A stretch of 60,252 bases of DNA from Pseudomonadota bacterium (GCA_021790795.1 JAJYFU010000004.1:1-60252); one strand, 5' to 3'; numbered from the stretch's first letter, positions 1 through 9,661 are shown. Notes: generated by a model from the sequence alone, not told the origin. Numbers and translations are program-made.

Positions 1-387
<387 letters not shown>

Positions 388-516
388 AAGATTTCGAGAA
401 TCAACAAAGTCAGAGTGGATCCAAAATGGCTCCAGTTACTGCTGGACATTTTGGTCACTCGGTCTTAGCGCCCAAAGGCTCATCGACACGAGTCCCCACA
501 CAAATTACCTGCCAAA

Positions 517-528
517 TTTTTAAAGAAC
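517..528 (-). promoter_or_regulatory. boxA-like antitermination element in the 16S leader
   Basis: On the minus strand, between the rRNA promoters and the 16S 5' end, lies CGTTCTTTAAAA followed by ATTTGGCAGG. This resembles the boxA of gammaproteobacterial rRNA leaders (TGCTCTTTAACA), where NusB/NusE bind to make RNA polymerase resistant to Rho. The position, about 130 nt upstream of the mature 16S end, is typical. The call rests on motif and position only. Confidence 0.6.
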
Positions 529-605
529 GTCCACACGGCTTGCGTGCGGAATCGCGATGAGCCAGCCACGTTTGCGGCCGCGCTCCCGCTTTCGAAGGGG
601 CGGGC

Positions 606-633
606 AGTATATCCGTCGATTCGTGCCCGTCAA
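606..633 (-). promoter_or_regulatory. rRNA operon promoter P2 (sigma-70)
   Basis: Minus-strand promoter with -35 TTGACG at 628-633, a 16-bp spacer and -10 TATACT at 606-611. The -10 is followed by the GC-rich discriminator GCCCGCCCC. It is the promoter nearer to the 16S gene and would start transcription near position 599. A GC-rich discriminator is the known hallmark of rRNA promoters under ppGpp/DksA control. Confidence 0.7.
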
Positions 634-707
634 CCTTCTTTTTCGCCGCTCCGCGGCGCCCGTCGCGCATGCCGGACCGTTTCGGGCCGTGGCTGCGAGG
701 GGCGCGC

Positions 708-735
708 AGTATAGCCCCGATGGGGCCGGTGTCAA
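708..735 (-). promoter_or_regulatory. rRNA operon promoter P1 (sigma-70)
   Basis: Minus-strand promoter with a perfect -35 TTGACA (730-735), a 16-bp spacer and -10 TATACT (708-713), followed by the GC-rich discriminator GCGCGCCCC. Predicted start is near 701, giving a leader of about 310 nt to the mature 16S end. It lies 102 bp upstream of a second promoter of the same build, so the operon has the common tandem P1/P2 arrangement. The rest of the 551-bp gap between the 16S gene and tyrS shows no gene. Confidence 0.75.
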
Positions 736-938
736 CGGATTGCAATACTTACCGCGCGCGGTCCGGGACACCGCGGCCACGAGGCTTCGTCACGGGCGGC
801 CGCGACCTCCGGCGCGATTTTGTCCGCGCGATAGCCCGGCGGAAGCAACAGCGGAAGGCACAGCCCGGGAGTGGCCGACGATGTTCCCGTGCCGGCGCGC
901 GAAACGGTGCGGAAAGCGTGCGGCCCGCCCGAAGACCG

Positions 939-2144
939 TCAGCCAGCCAGCTCGAGCTTGACCCGGGCAAAACGCTTCGAGCCGAGCTGCAAGACCACAT
1001 CGGCCCCGGCGTGGAGCATCAGTGCGCGGTCGGTTGCGCGCTCGCCGTCGATGCGGACCGCACCCTCCTGAATCTTGCGGTTCGCCTCCGATGTACTGGC
1101 GGCGAGACCCACGGCCTTGAGCAGATTCGGCAGTCGGATGCCCTCGGCCTCCACGGGCAGCACCCGTGGCACGAGGTCGGCCGGCACCGCCCGCTCGCTG
1201 ACGCGCAGAAGGAACGCCTGCTGGGCCTGTCCAGCGGCGGTGGTACCGTGAAAGCGCGCCACGAGTTCATACGCGAGCTCCAGCTTGACATCCCGCGGAT
1301 TGCGCCCCTCCGCGACCGCCCGCCTGAGCGCGTCGATGTCCCTGAGGGGACGGAACGACAGCAGCTCGTAGTAGCGCCACATCAGCACGTCGGAAATCGA
1401 CATGATCTTGCCGAACATGTCTCCGACCGGCTCGGCGATGCCGACGTAATTGCCCAGCGATTTGGACATCTTGTTGACGCCGTCGGTACCCTCGAGCAGC
1501 GGCACCGTCAGCACGACCTGCGGCTCCTGGCCGTAGGCGCTCTGCAGCTGGCGGCCGACCAGCAGGTTGAACTTCTGGTCCGTACCGCCGAGCTCGACGT
1601 CGGCGCGCAGCGCGACCGAGTCGTACCCCTGCGCGAGCGGATAGAGAAACTCGTGGACGGCGATAGGCAGCCCGCTCTTGTACCGCTTTGCGAAGTCATC
1701 CCGCTCGAGCATGCGCGCCACGGTGTACTGGGCCGCGAGCCGCACGAATTCCGCCGCCGGCATCTCGGAAAGCCATCGGGAATTGAACTCGACCCGCGTC
1801 CGGTCGGGGTCGAGGATCTTGAACACCTGCTGCTCGTAGGTCCGCGCGTTGGCCTGGACCGCCTCCGGCGTCAGCGGCGGACGGGTTTGGTTGCGCCCCG
1901 TGGGATCGCCGATCAGCCCGGTGAAGTCACCGATCAGAAAGATCACCTCGTGGCCGAACTGCTGGAACTGGCGCATCTTGTTCAACAGCACCGTGTGCCC
2001 CAGGTGCAGATCGGGCGCGGTCGGGTCGAAGCCCGCCTTCACCCGCAGCGGCGTGCCACGGCGGAGCTTGCGGATCAGGTCCTCGGCCAGCAGCACCTCG
2101 TGGGCGCCGCGCTCGAGTTCAGGCAGCTGTTCGTCGGGGGTCAT
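939..2144 (-). CDS. tyrS: Tyrosyl-tRNA synthetase
   Basis: Class I aminoacyl-tRNA synthetase that charges tRNA-Tyr with tyrosine in the cytoplasm. The 401-residue protein has the class I signatures HLGH (residues 47-50) and KMSKS (225-229), the tyrosine-pocket segments around [10 protein letters not shown] and [10 protein letters not shown], and a C-terminal S4 RNA-binding domain (about 340-400). Its length and the VELGGTDQ segment fit the TyrZ-like bacterial group. It starts at an ATG divergent from ppk1. It lies immediately before the rRNA operon on the same strand, an arrangement also known from Pseudomonas and xanthomonads. The gap to the rRNA promoters shows no clear hairpin terminator. 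Confidence 0.97.
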   Translation of the reverse strand: MTPDEQLPELERGAHEVLLAEDLIRKLRRGTPLRVKAGFDPTAPDLHLGHTVLLNKMRQFQQFGHEVIFLIGDFTGLIGDPTGRNQTRPPLTPEAVQANARTYEQQVFKILDPDRTRVEFNSRWLSEMPAAEFVRLAAQYTVARMLERDDFAKRYKSGLPIAVHEFLYPLAQGYDSVALRADVELGGTDQKFNLLVGRQLQSAYGQEPQVVLTVPLLEGTDGVNKMSKSLGNYVGIAEPVGDMFGKIMSISDVLMWRYYELLSFRPLRDIDALRRAVAEGRNPRDVKLELAYELVARFHGTTAAGQAQQAFLLRVSERAVPADLVPRVLPVEAEGIRLPNLLKAVGLAASTSEANRKIQEGAVRIDGERATDRALMLHAGADVVLQLGSKRFARVKLELAG

Positions 2145-2290
2145 GGGTCTGGGGCGAGGTCCGGGTCGCGCGGCGGCGGCGCCGCAGCCTTAAGTGTATG
2201 CGAACGCGCCGTCGGCCTGGAATGGAATCGCCCGCGCGAGCTGCCCGGGCAAGCATGCGCGCGCCGGCCAAGTCTGCTTTACTTGCCGCG

Positions 2291-4375
2291 ATGGACGTCC
2301 AGGACCTCAAATCGCCGCAGCTGTACATCAACCGCGAGCTTTCCCTGCTCGAGTTCAACCAGCGCGTCCTGGCCCAGGCGTGGGACCCCTCGGCGCCGCT
2401 GCTCGAGCGGCTGCGCTTCCTGTGCATCGCCTCGGGCAACCTCGATGAGTTCTTCGAGATCCGGGTCGCAGGACTGAAGCAGTTGCAGGAGCTCGGATCG
2501 CGACAGTCCGCCGCCGACGCCCTGTCGATCGAGGAGCAGCTCGCGGCGATTCACGAGCGCGCCTCGCTCCTGGTCGAGGAGCAGTACCGCTGCCTCAACG
2601 AGCGCTTGCTGCCGGGGCTCGCCGAACGCGACATCCTGCTTCTGGGCCATAGCGACTGGAGCGCCGCCGCGCATCAGTGGCTGGAACGGTACTTCGAGCG
2701 CGAGGTGGAGCCGGTCCTGAGCCCCCTGGGACTCGATCCCGCTCGCCCGTTCCCGCGAATCCAGAACAAGAGCCTGAATTTCATCGTTCGGCTCGAGGGC
2801 CGCGACGCATTCGGGCGCGACAGCGAGCTCGCGATAATTCAGGCGCCGCGATCGCTGCCGCGCGTCGTGCCGGTGCCGAACGACGGTCCGCAGCGCACCG
2901 TGGTCCTGCTGACGGGCATCGTGCACGCATTCGTGCAGAAGCTGTTCGCCGGCATCCGGGTGCTCGGGTGCTATCAATTCCGCCTCACGCGCAACAGCGA
3001 CCTGTTCGTCGACGAGGAAGAAATCGACGATCTGCGCCGCGCGCTGGAGGGCGAGCTGGCGCACCGGGGATACGGTGCGGCGGTGCGCCTGGAGACCTCG
3101 AGCGACTGCCCCGAGGACATCGTGCAGTTCCTGCAGCGTCAGTTCGCCCTGGGGGAGATCGACACCTACCGCGTCCGCGGTCCGGTCAATCTCAACCGCC
3201 TCTCGGCCATCTACGATCTGGCACCGCGGTCGGACCTGAAATATCCGGCCTTCACGCCGGGACTGCCGCAACGGCTCGCAGACGGAGCGGACTTGTTCGC
3301 CGCGATCCGCCAGAAAGACCTGGTGCTGCACCACCCCTATCAGAGCTTCACGCCGGTCATGGACTTTCTGCGCCAGGCCGCGGCCGACCCTCAAGTGCTG
3401 GCCATCAAACAGACGCTCTATCGCACCGGCAGCGACTCCCCGATCGTCGATGCGCTGGTCGCGGCGGCGGCGGCGGGCAAGGACGTGACGGTGATCATCG
3501 AGCTGCGGGCGCGTTTCGACGAGGAGGCGAACATCGAGCTGTCCAATCGGCTGCAGGAGGCCGGCGCGCACGTCATGTACGGCGTGGTCGGCTACAAGAC
3601 GCACGCCAAGCTCGCGCTGATAGTGCGCCGCGAGCCGGGCGGCATCCGCCGCTACTGCCACCTCGGCACCGGCAATTACCACCCGCGCACGGCCCGCCAG
3701 TACACCGACTACGGACTGTTCACCTGCCGTGAGGAGATCGGACAAGACGTACACGAACTGTTCCTCGAGCTGACGAGCCTGACACGCACCCCGAGCCTGC
3801 ACCGGCTGGTGCAATCGCCATTCGGCCTGCACGAGGCGATCCTGGAGAAGATCGAGCGCGAGCGCGAGCACGCGCAGGCCGGACGGCCGGCGCGCATCAT
3901 TGCCAAGATGAACGCGCTGGTCGAGCAGCAGTCGATCGAAGCGCTCTACCGGGCGTCGCGGGCCGGCGTGAAGATCGATCTGATCGTGCGCGGCGTGTGC
4001 GCGCTGCGCCCAGGCGTGCCCGGAGTGTCGGAAAACATCGAGGTGCGCTCCATCGTCGGCCGATTCCTCGAACATTCGCGCACGTTCTACTTCCACAACG
4101 GCGGACAGAGCGAGATCTACTGCGCGAGCGCCGACTGGATGGAGCGGAATTTCTTCCACCGCATCGAGGTGGCGTTCCCGATCGAGCGCGCCTCGCATCG
4201 GGCGCGCATCCTCGGGGATCTCGAGCTCGCCCTGCGCGACAACACCCAGGCATGGCGGCTGTTGTCCGATGGGCGGTATGAGCGGCTCTCGGCGCCGGCG
4301 CAAGAGCGGATCAGCTTGCAGGGCACGCTGCTGGCGCGCAACGCCGCCGGCGGTGTGTTCAGCGGCGGCGGCTGA
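2291..4375 (+). CDS. ppk1: Polyphosphate kinase 1
   Basis: Reversibly makes inorganic polyphosphate from ATP through a phosphohistidine intermediate. All PPK1 parts are visible: the N-terminal domain beginning INRELSLLEFNQRV, the middle domain, and two catalytic C-terminal domains. The active-site histidine lies in YCHLGTGNYHPRT and a second conserved segment in DWMERNFFHRIEVAFP. I chose the ATG giving a 694-residue protein, the usual family length. The frame is open 31 codons further upstream. No good ribosome-binding site precedes this ATG. An extended -10-like TGCTTTACT ends 7 nt before it, so a leaderless message is possible but unproven. The gene converges on ppx with 12 bp between them. 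Confidence 0.96.
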   Translation: MDVQDLKSPQLYINRELSLLEFNQRVLAQAWDPSAPLLERLRFLCIASGNLDEFFEIRVAGLKQLQELGSRQSAADALSIEEQLAAIHERASLLVEEQYRCLNERLLPGLAERDILLLGHSDWSAAAHQWLERYFEREVEPVLSPLGLDPARPFPRIQNKSLNFIVRLEGRDAFGRDSELAIIQAPRSLPRVVPVPNDGPQRTVVLLTGIVHAFVQKLFAGIRVLGCYQFRLTRNSDLFVDEEEIDDLRRALEGELAHRGYGAAVRLETSSDCPEDIVQFLQRQFALGEIDTYRVRGPVNLNRLSAIYDLAPRSDLKYPAFTPGLPQRLADGADLFAAIRQKDLVLHHPYQSFTPVMDFLRQAAADPQVLAIKQTLYRTGSDSPIVDALVAAAAAGKDVTVIIELRARFDEEANIELSNRLQEAGAHVMYGVVGYKTHAKLALIVRREPGGIRRYCHLGTGNYHPRTARQYTDYGLFTCREEIGQDVHELFLELTSLTRTPSLHRLVQSPFGLHEAILEKIEREREHAQAGRPARIIAKMNALVEQQSIEALYRASRAGVKIDLIVRGVCALRPGVPGVSENIEVRSIVGRFLEHSRTFYFHNGGQSEIYCASADWMERNFFHRIEVAFPIERASHRARILGDLELALRDNTQAWRLLSDGRYERLSAPAQERISLQGTLLARNAAGGVFSGGG

Positions 4376-4387
4376 GCCCGCCGCGGC

Positions 4388-5941
4388 TCAGCGGCCGAGG
4401 CCCGGGACCCGCAGGCTCAGCCCCACCGCGCGCAGATATTGCACTTCCTGGCGCAGATCAGCTTGCGTCAGCGGATGGTTCGGGAGCCAGCGCACCGGGA
4501 ACGCCAGCTGCAGCGAGTTGAGCGTGGCGGAGAGCCGGATTCGCGGCAGCGCGCCGCGACCACGCCCGCGGTGCAGCAGCACCGCCAGACGCAGCAGCAC
4601 GATCAGACGCAGCGCGTGCCGATCCCAGGGCGGCACCAGCTCGGAAAGGCCTTCGCGAGCGAGCTTGCGCCGATGCGCGCCGACCAGGTGCGCGAGCAAA
4701 CGCTGCTCGCCGCGGGAGAAGCCCGGCATGTCGGCGTTCTCGAGCAGATATGCGCCGTGGCGGTGATAGCCGCTGTGCGCGACGTCGAGCCCGATCTCGT
4801 GCAGGCGCGCCGCCCACTTCAACATCAGCGCGGCCTGCGGATCATTGTCGAGCTTCCACGCCGCGCGCGCGCCCTTGAGGAATTTCAACGCCGTGCCCGC
4901 CACTCGCTCGGCTTGCTCGGTGTCGACGTGGTAGCGCAGCTGCATGCTGCGCACAGTCCGCTCGCGCGCATCTTCGTCCGTATAGCGACCGACCATGTCG
5001 TACAGGAGTCCCTCGCGCAGCGCGCCGTCGACGACACGCATCTCCTTCACACCGAGCACCTTGAAGATCTCCGCCAGAATCGCCACGCCGCCCGGGAACA
5101 CCGGCCGGCGGTCTTCGGTGACGGCCCAGAAGCGCAGCTCCCGCGTGTGACCTGCCGCCACGACCTGATTCGCCAGCCGTTCGATACCGCTCGCGGTGAT
5201 GACATTCGCGCGCGGATTGAGCTCGCGAATGGCCTCGCCGATGGCCCGCACGGTGCCCGAGCTGCCGGCGCACACCTGCCAGCCTTTGCGCCGGAACGCG
5301 CCGCGCAGCGGCGCCAGCTGCTGCCGCACGGCCACGCGGGCCGCCGCCATGCGCTTGGCGGAGATCTTGCCCTCGCCGAAGTAGCGCTCGCTGATCACGA
5401 CGCAGCCGACACGCACGCTCTCGAGCTCGATCGGCATCAAACCCCGCCCGATGATCAGCTCGGTGCTGCCGCCGCCGATGTCCACGATCAGCCGCCGGTC
5501 CGGCTCGCGCGGCAGATTCGTCGCGACGCCGGCGTAAATCAGCCGCGCCTCTTCGCGTCCGGAGATGATCTCGATGGGATGGCCCAGCGCCTCGCGCGCG
5601 CGCGCCAGGAACGGTTCCTTGCGATGCGCGACACGCAGCGCGCTGGTCCCGACGGCACGCACGGTTCCGGCGCGCATGGCGCGCAGCCGCTGGCCGAAGC
5701 GCTCCAGACACGCGATCGCCCTCGCGGCCGCCGCACGATCGAACTCGCCATTGGCCTCGACACCGGAGGCGAGGCGCACCATCTCGCGCAGCCGATCGAT
5801 GATGACCAGCTGGCCGTGCGAGTACCTCGCCACGACCATATGGAAGCTGTTCGAGCCTAAGTCGACGGCTGCGAGGACATCCGGAACGGGGCGGCTGGAT
5901 TTGCGGGGGATGCGGGCTTCGCGGGAAGCGGCCGGACGCAC
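4388..5941 (-). CDS. ppx: Exopolyphosphatase (Ppx/GppA family)
   Basis: Hydrolyses polyphosphate from its ends, or converts pppGpp to ppGpp; the two activities cannot be separated by sequence alone. The 517-residue protein has the ASKHA-fold ATPase-like motifs VDLGSNSFHMVVAR near the N-terminus and VDIGGGSTELIIGRG near residue 155. The conserved GREEARLIYAGV segment carries the catalytic glutamate, and the C-terminal half is helical and HD-like, as in the long Ppx form. The predicted start is GTG at 5941, 16 bp after the erpA stop, so cotranscription with erpA is likely. It faces ppk1 tail to tail, whereas many bacteria keep ppk and ppx in one operon. Confidence 0.93.
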   Translation of the reverse strand: MRPAASREARIPRKSSRPVPDVLAAVDLGSNSFHMVVARYSHGQLVIIDRLREMVRLASGVEANGEFDRAAAARAIACLERFGQRLRAMRAGTVRAVGTSALRVAHRKEPFLARAREALGHPIEIISGREEARLIYAGVATNLPREPDRRLIVDIGGGSTELIIGRGLMPIELESVRVGCVVISERYFGEGKISAKRMAAARVAVRQQLAPLRGAFRRKGWQVCAGSSGTVRAIGEAIRELNPRANVITASGIERLANQVVAAGHTRELRFWAVTEDRRPVFPGGVAILAEIFKVLGVKEMRVVDGALREGLLYDMVGRYTDEDARERTVRSMQLRYHVDTEQAERVAGTALKFLKGARAAWKLDNDPQAALMLKWAARLHEIGLDVAHSGYHRHGAYLLENADMPGFSRGEQRLLAHLVGAHRRKLAREGLSELVPPWDRHALRLIVLLRLAVLLHRGRGRGALPRIRLSATLNSLQLAFPVRWLPNHPLTQADLRQEVQYLRAVGLSLRVPGLGR

Positions 5942-5957
5942 GCGGCGTGCCGCCGGC

Positions 5958-6323
5958 TCAGGCGGAGAACGAAGACCCGCAACCGCACGTGGTCGTGGCG
6001 TTGGGGTTGCGAATGACGAACTGTGCGCCCTCGAGCCCCTCGCGGTAATCGATCTCGGCTCCCATCAGGTATTGCGCGCTCATGGGGTCAACCAAAAGCT
6101 TCACGCCCTGATTCTCCACACAGGTATCCCCATCCTGGACCTGCTCGTCGAATTCGAACCCGTACTGCAGCCCCGAGCACCCACCGCCCTGCACGAAGAC
6201 GCGCAGCATGAGGTTGGGGTTGCCCTCCCCACGGATCAGGTCGCCGACCTTGCGGGCGGCCGCATCGGTGAAGACGAGCGCGGCTTCGGAGGTGGCTTCG
6301 CGGGCGATTTCGGTGGTACTCAT
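5958..6323 (-). CDS. erpA: Iron-sulfur cluster insertion protein ErpA
   Basis: A-type carrier that delivers Fe-S clusters to apoproteins such as IspG/IspH. The 121-residue protein has the HesB/IscA fold and the three ligand cysteines: Cys49 in [13 protein letters not shown], and Cys113 and Cys115 in TTCGCGSSF. The segment after Cys49 and the length match ErpA better than IscA or SufA. The ATG at 6323 lies six bases after a strong -10 box and has no Shine-Dalgarno sequence, so its message is probably leaderless (see the promoter entry). ppx follows 16 bp downstream. Confidence 0.95.
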   Translation of the reverse strand: MSTTEIAREATSEAALVFTDAAARKVGDLIRGEGNPNLMLRVFVQGGGCSGLQYGFEFDEQVQDGDTCVENQGVKLLVDPMSAQYLMGAEIDYREGLEGAQFVIRNPNATTTCGCGSSFSA

Positions 6324-6329
6324 ATCCGC

Positions 6330-6358
6330 AGTCTAGAATCTGGGGCCGTCCAGGTCAA
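6330..6358 (-). promoter_or_regulatory. Promoter of erpA, predicted to give a leaderless mRNA
   Basis: On the minus strand: -35 TTGACC (6353-6358), a 17-bp spacer and -10 TAGACT (6330-6335). Only six bases (GCGGAT) separate the -10 box from the erpA ATG at 6323. With the usual 6-7 nt spacing, transcription would start at or next to the A of the ATG. There is no purine-rich Shine-Dalgarno sequence in this stretch. Confidence 0.65.
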
Positions 6359-6381
6359 AAATCTACCCGTCCCGGTGCCGG

Positions 6382-7107
6382 TCACGGCACGGAGATGACG
6401 TTCCAGGAGTAGGTCTGAATGAGCGGCGCGACATGCGCGTGCCTGGCGCGCACGGTGACCGTGAGATGCGTGGGCTTGAACCCAGGCGGGAGCGCCAGGT
6501 TCGCCTGCAGTTCCTGATAATAGCGGAACTGATACCGGATTCCCGTAGAGCTGCCGATCAGGGCCCGGTTATCGAGCGTTGCCTTGCCCGGCCCGATGCC
6601 ATCTACCGACAAGCTCACCGTACCGCTCACGACGCCATCGGGCCGGTCGGCCCGCAGCAGGGACATGTGCACGTGGTAGTGGCGCGCCCGCCTGCCGGTC
6701 GACAGCAGCACCTCACCCACCCGCAGACCGATCGCCGGGGCGCCCCGCGCGACCACACCCTTGTAGAACGCCAGCTTCTCGGACAGACGCGCCACATGGG
6801 CCTGCAGATCCGCGATCGTCCGCGTCACCACCTGTTCCTCGTGAGCATGGCCCGCATTCACCATCTGCAATGCCGCCAGATGGGCCTGCAACGCGAGATC
6901 GTCGTGCTTGAGCCGCGCGATCGTGTCTTGCAGCGCGTCGCGCTCGCGCACGGCCGCGATGATGCTGTACCCGGCGGCGAAGCGCCCGGCCTCGAAGGCG
7001 AGGTACAGCGCCAGTGCGGCGCCGAGCGCAACCCCGATTCGGACCGCCCGCCGGCGCCGGAGCATTGGGCGGCCCTCGGAAGCGTGGACCGGATCTGGAG
7101 TGCTCAC
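6382..7107 (-). CDS. Inner-membrane coiled-coil protein, DUF6776-like
   Basis: Conserved hypothetical protein of about 241 residues. It has a basic N-terminus (MLRRRRAVRIG), one membrane helix (ALGAALALYLAFEAGRFAAG) and a heptad-rich coiled coil (RERDALQDTIARLKHDD through ARLSEKLAFYKGV). A C-terminal beta-rich domain, probably periplasmic, follows (for example TLDNRALIGSSTGIRYQF). This layout matches the DUF6776 proteins often found beside erpA in Gammaproteobacteria. I chose the GTG at 7107 because it overlaps the rppH stop as GTGA, implying translational coupling. An ATG at 7065 is an alternative. The function is unknown. Confidence 0.75.
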   Translation of the reverse strand: MSTPDPVHASEGRPMLRRRRAVRIGVALGAALALYLAFEAGRFAAGYSIIAAVRERDALQDTIARLKHDDLALQAHLAALQMVNAGHAHEEQVVTRTIADLQAHVARLSEKLAFYKGVVARGAPAIGLRVGEVLLSTGRRARHYHVHMSLLRADRPDGVVSGTVSLSVDGIGPGKATLDNRALIGSSTGIRYQFRYYQELQANLALPPGFKPTHLTVTVRARHAHVAPLIQTYSWNVISVP

Positions 7108-7679
7108 GCCCCGCCGCTTGCCCCGGTCGTGCCCGCAGAAGCGCGCGTCAGCGTGTTCCACCACGCCGGCCGGGCCGGTTGGCCGGCCGGAAAAGCCGCG
7201 GGGGCCAGCTCCACCAGCGCGCTCCGGTAGACCTTGCGCTTGAAGTAGATCACCTCGCGGACCGGTTCCCAGAATTCCGTCCAGCGCCACTCGTCGAATT
7301 CGGGCTCCTCGCCGGTACTCGTGAAATCGAACGCCACGGGCTCGCGGGCCAGCCGCAGCAGAAACCAGTGTTGCTTCTGCCCGACGCACAGCGGATGGCG
7401 GTTGCGACGGATGTAGCGTGGTGGCAGCCGATAGCGCAGCCAGTGCGCGGTGCGACCGACGATCTCGACGTCGGCTTGCGCCAGGCCGATCTCCTCGCGC
7501 AGCTCGCGATAGAGCGCCTGCTCGAGGCGCTCGCCCTCCCGGACCCCGCCTTGAGGGAACTGCCAGCCCTTGCCCCCGGTGCGGCGCCCGAGGAACACGG
7601 TGCCGTCACGGCGCATCAGCACGATGCCCACGTTCGCCCGGAAGCCGTCTGAATCGATGATATCGTTGGTCATCATCAA
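7104..7679 (-). CDS. rppH: RNA pyrophosphohydrolase RppH (NudH)
   Basis: Nudix hydrolase that removes pyrophosphate from triphosphorylated mRNA 5' ends and so triggers RNase E decay. The 191-residue protein starts its domain at DGFRANVGIVLMRRDG and carries a complete Nudix box, GGVREGERLEQALYRELREE (residues about 43-62), followed by IGL. The RppH-typical GQKQHWFLLRL and the FDEWRWTEFWEPVREVIYFKR segment follow. The last 30 or so residues are an Ala/Pro-rich tail. Three ATG codons cluster at the start. The downstream DUF6776-like gene overlaps its stop. Confidence 0.94.
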   Translation of the reverse strand: MMMTNDIIDSDGFRANVGIVLMRRDGTVFLGRRTGGKGWQFPQGGVREGERLEQALYRELREEIGLAQADVEIVGRTAHWLRYRLPPRYIRRNRHPLCVGQKQHWFLLRLAREPVAFDFTSTGEEPEFDEWRWTEFWEPVREVIYFKRKVYRSALVELAPAAFPAGQPARPAWWNTLTRASAGTTGASGGA

Positions 7680-7717
7680 ATGTCTGATCCGGGCGCGCCC
7701 GCCGCACCGGCGGACAG

Positions 7718-8842
7718 CTACGCGCGCCGCTCGGCAAGGCTGCGGCGATCCTCGAGATAATCCCGGCCCTGACGCATCAACGCCGTGAAGGTGTCCTGGT
7801 TGCGCGACAGCACCGCGGTGCGGACGCGCTCGACCGCCTTGGCCAGCGCCTCGAGCGACTCGGCGCCGTAATCGTTCAGGCTCTGGATCTCGTAGTACAG
7901 CTCGGGGCTCTCCTCGGCGACGCGGCTCGCCACCTCGAGCTGCGCGTCGAACGTGGTGCTGGAGATCCGCGCCAGCCTCGGGGCCGCTTCCCCGCTCTCT
8001 GCCAGTGCCGTAAAGAACGCGATGTTGAGCGCGTGGGAGAGCCCCAGCACGTACGCGATCAGTCGATCGTGATCGTCGAGACTGGTCACCACCTGCTCGG
8101 CCATCGTCGGCGCGAACAGCTCCCGCGCCGCCGTCAGCGCCTCGACGCTGCCGAGGTCGACGAATATGACGTGCCGCCCCGACAGCAGCTCGGTGTCGGG
8201 CCCGAACATCGGGTGAACCGAAGTCACTTGGCAGCCGTGCGACTTCAACGCCATCAGCCCCGCACGCAGCGGCGATTTCAGCGAGCCGATGTCGAAAATG
8301 ACGCCGGCGGGACGGCGCAGCGCCAAGTCGCGCAGCAGAGCGTCGGTGGCGCCGAGGGGCGTGGCAAGGACGATGAAATCGTGCGTCAGATCACTGGCGC
8401 GCCAGTCCGGCAGGCTCGGCACGCCGGCCGGCCCCCCGCTCGGATCGGCGACCTCGACGCCAAAGCCCTGTGAGGTCAGGAACTGCACGAACCAGCGGCC
8501 CATCTTGCCGCCGCCGCCGATGACGAGTGCCCGGCGCCCCGATCCTGTGCCGCGCGCCGCGACGCTCGCCTGTTCCTGCGTGGCCAGCGAGGCGCGGATC
8601 AACAGCCGCAACAGCTCCTCAGCCAAATCCGGCGAGACACCGAGTTGTGCCGCGTCGTCGCGGGCACCCATGATCACGTCCCGCTCGCGCGCGAAATCCC
8701 TCGTCGGATAGCCCGTTGCTCGCTTCACACGCGCCACTTCGCCGCTCAGGGCCTTGCGCTCGGCCACAAGCGCGATGAACTGCCGATCCAGCTCGTTCAG
8801 CCGGCGGCGCAAATCATCCAATGTCACGTCGTTGCTGGACAT
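7718..8842 (-). CDS. tyrA: Bifunctional chorismate mutase / prephenate dehydrogenase (T-protein)
   Basis: Converts chorismate to prephenate and then to 4-hydroxyphenylpyruvate in tyrosine biosynthesis. An AroQ-type chorismate mutase domain (about 1-95: [22 protein letters not shown] and [12 protein letters not shown]) is fused to a prephenate dehydrogenase domain. The latter starts with the nucleotide-binding motif [16 protein letters not shown] (about 107) and has the catalytic region SVHPMFGPD and the [11 protein letters not shown] helix. At 374 residues it matches the E. coli T-protein (373). It is divergent from pdxH with 125 bp between. It lies upstream of rppH, 38 bp away, on the same strand. 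Confidence 0.95.
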   Translation of the reverse strand: MSSNDVTLDDLRRRLNELDRQFIALVAERKALSGEVARVKRATGYPTRDFARERDVIMGARDDAAQLGVSPDLAEELLRLLIRASLATQEQASVAARGTGSGRRALVIGGGGKMGRWFVQFLTSQGFGVEVADPSGGPAGVPSLPDWRASDLTHDFIVLATPLGATDALLRDLALRRPAGVIFDIGSLKSPLRAGLMALKSHGCQVTSVHPMFGPDTELLSGRHVIFVDLGSVEALTAARELFAPTMAEQVVTSLDDHDRLIAYVLGLSHALNIAFFTALAESGEAAPRLARISSTTFDAQLEVASRVAEESPELYYEIQSLNDYGAESLEALAKAVERVRTAVLSRNQDTFTALMRQGRDYLEDRRSLAERRA

Positions 8843-8967
8843 GCACCATGTACCGAAGGACGTCGGGCTCCAAGGCGGGTCTCACTCCCTTGTATCGGGC
8901 CTCGAGCGCCATCGCAAGTCGAATTTCGACAGTTCCGCGGCCGGTGGCTTTCCCGTACCATGAACTC

Positions 8968-9651
8968 ATGTCTCCGCCCACCGAATTGAACGGCGTACCG
9001 CCCGGCGAGCCGCTCGCCGTGCTCGCGCGATGGCTCGATGACGCCCGGCGCGACGGGACGCAGCCGAATCCGAACGCCATGGTCCTGGCGACCTGTGATG
9101 CCGCCGGGCGCCCTTCGGCGCGCGTAGTGCTGTGCAAGGATCTGGCGGTCGACCTCGGCTACATCGTGTTCTTTACCAACTACCTCTCGCGCAAGGGCCG
9201 GGAACTCGCGGCCACTCCCCGCGCCGCCGCGGTGTTTCACTGGGACACGCTGCACCGCCAGGCGCGCATCGAAGGTCCGGTGCTGAAATCACCGTCCGCC
9301 GAGAGCGACGCGTACTTCGCCTCGCGCCCGTGGCAGAGCCGTATCGGGGCCTGGGCCAGCCGGCAGAGCGAGCCGACCGAGTCACGCGCAGCGCTCGAAC
9401 AGGCGCTGGCGGCCACGGCACGGCGCTTCGCGGCGCCCTCGCCGGACCGGACGGGAGAGGACGGGCCATTCGATGGGCCGATTGCGCGGCCCCCGCATTG
9501 GGGCGGATATCGGCTCTGGGCCGAAAGCATCGAGCTATGGGTCGAGGGTGACGCACGGATTCATGACCGGCTGCTGTGGACCCGCTCCCTGCGCGCACAC
9601 GCCGAGACGCTGGAGGCGGGCCCCTGGACGGTCACCCGGCTACAGCCCTAG
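8968..9651 (+). CDS. pdxH: Pyridoxine/pyridoxamine 5'-phosphate oxidase
   Basis: FMN enzyme that makes pyridoxal 5'-phosphate from PNP/PMP. The 227-residue protein has the family landmarks: NPNAMVLATCDAAGRPSARVV, VFFTNYLSRKGREL (FMN binding), the SEVES-like region QARIEGPVLKSPSAESDAYF, RPWQSRIGAWASRQS, and the C-terminal PHWGGYRLWAESIELWVEG with RLHDRL-like RIHDRLLWTR. I chose the ATG at 8968 (MSPPTELNG); the frame stays open upstream, but the extra sequence is not PdxH-like. It converges on rsmE with 10 bp between the ends. Confidence 0.95.
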   Translation: MSPPTELNGVPPGEPLAVLARWLDDARRDGTQPNPNAMVLATCDAAGRPSARVVLCKDLAVDLGYIVFFTNYLSRKGRELAATPRAAAVFHWDTLHRQARIEGPVLKSPSAESDAYFASRPWQSRIGAWASRQSEPTESRAALEQALAATARRFAAPSPDRTGEDGPFDGPIARPPHWGGYRLWAESIELWVEGDARIHDRLLWTRSLRAHAETLEAGPWTVTRLQP

Positions 9652-9661
9652 CCCTCCCCCC

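Noticed and set aside
669-2477. 602-codon frame on the plus strand opposite tyrS
   Set aside because: Antisense shadow of tyrS caused by high GC; no domain, low-complexity composition.
2279-4303. 674-codon minus-strand frame opposite ppk1
   Set aside because: Shadow frame without any recognisable family; ppk1 is fully conserved on the other strand.
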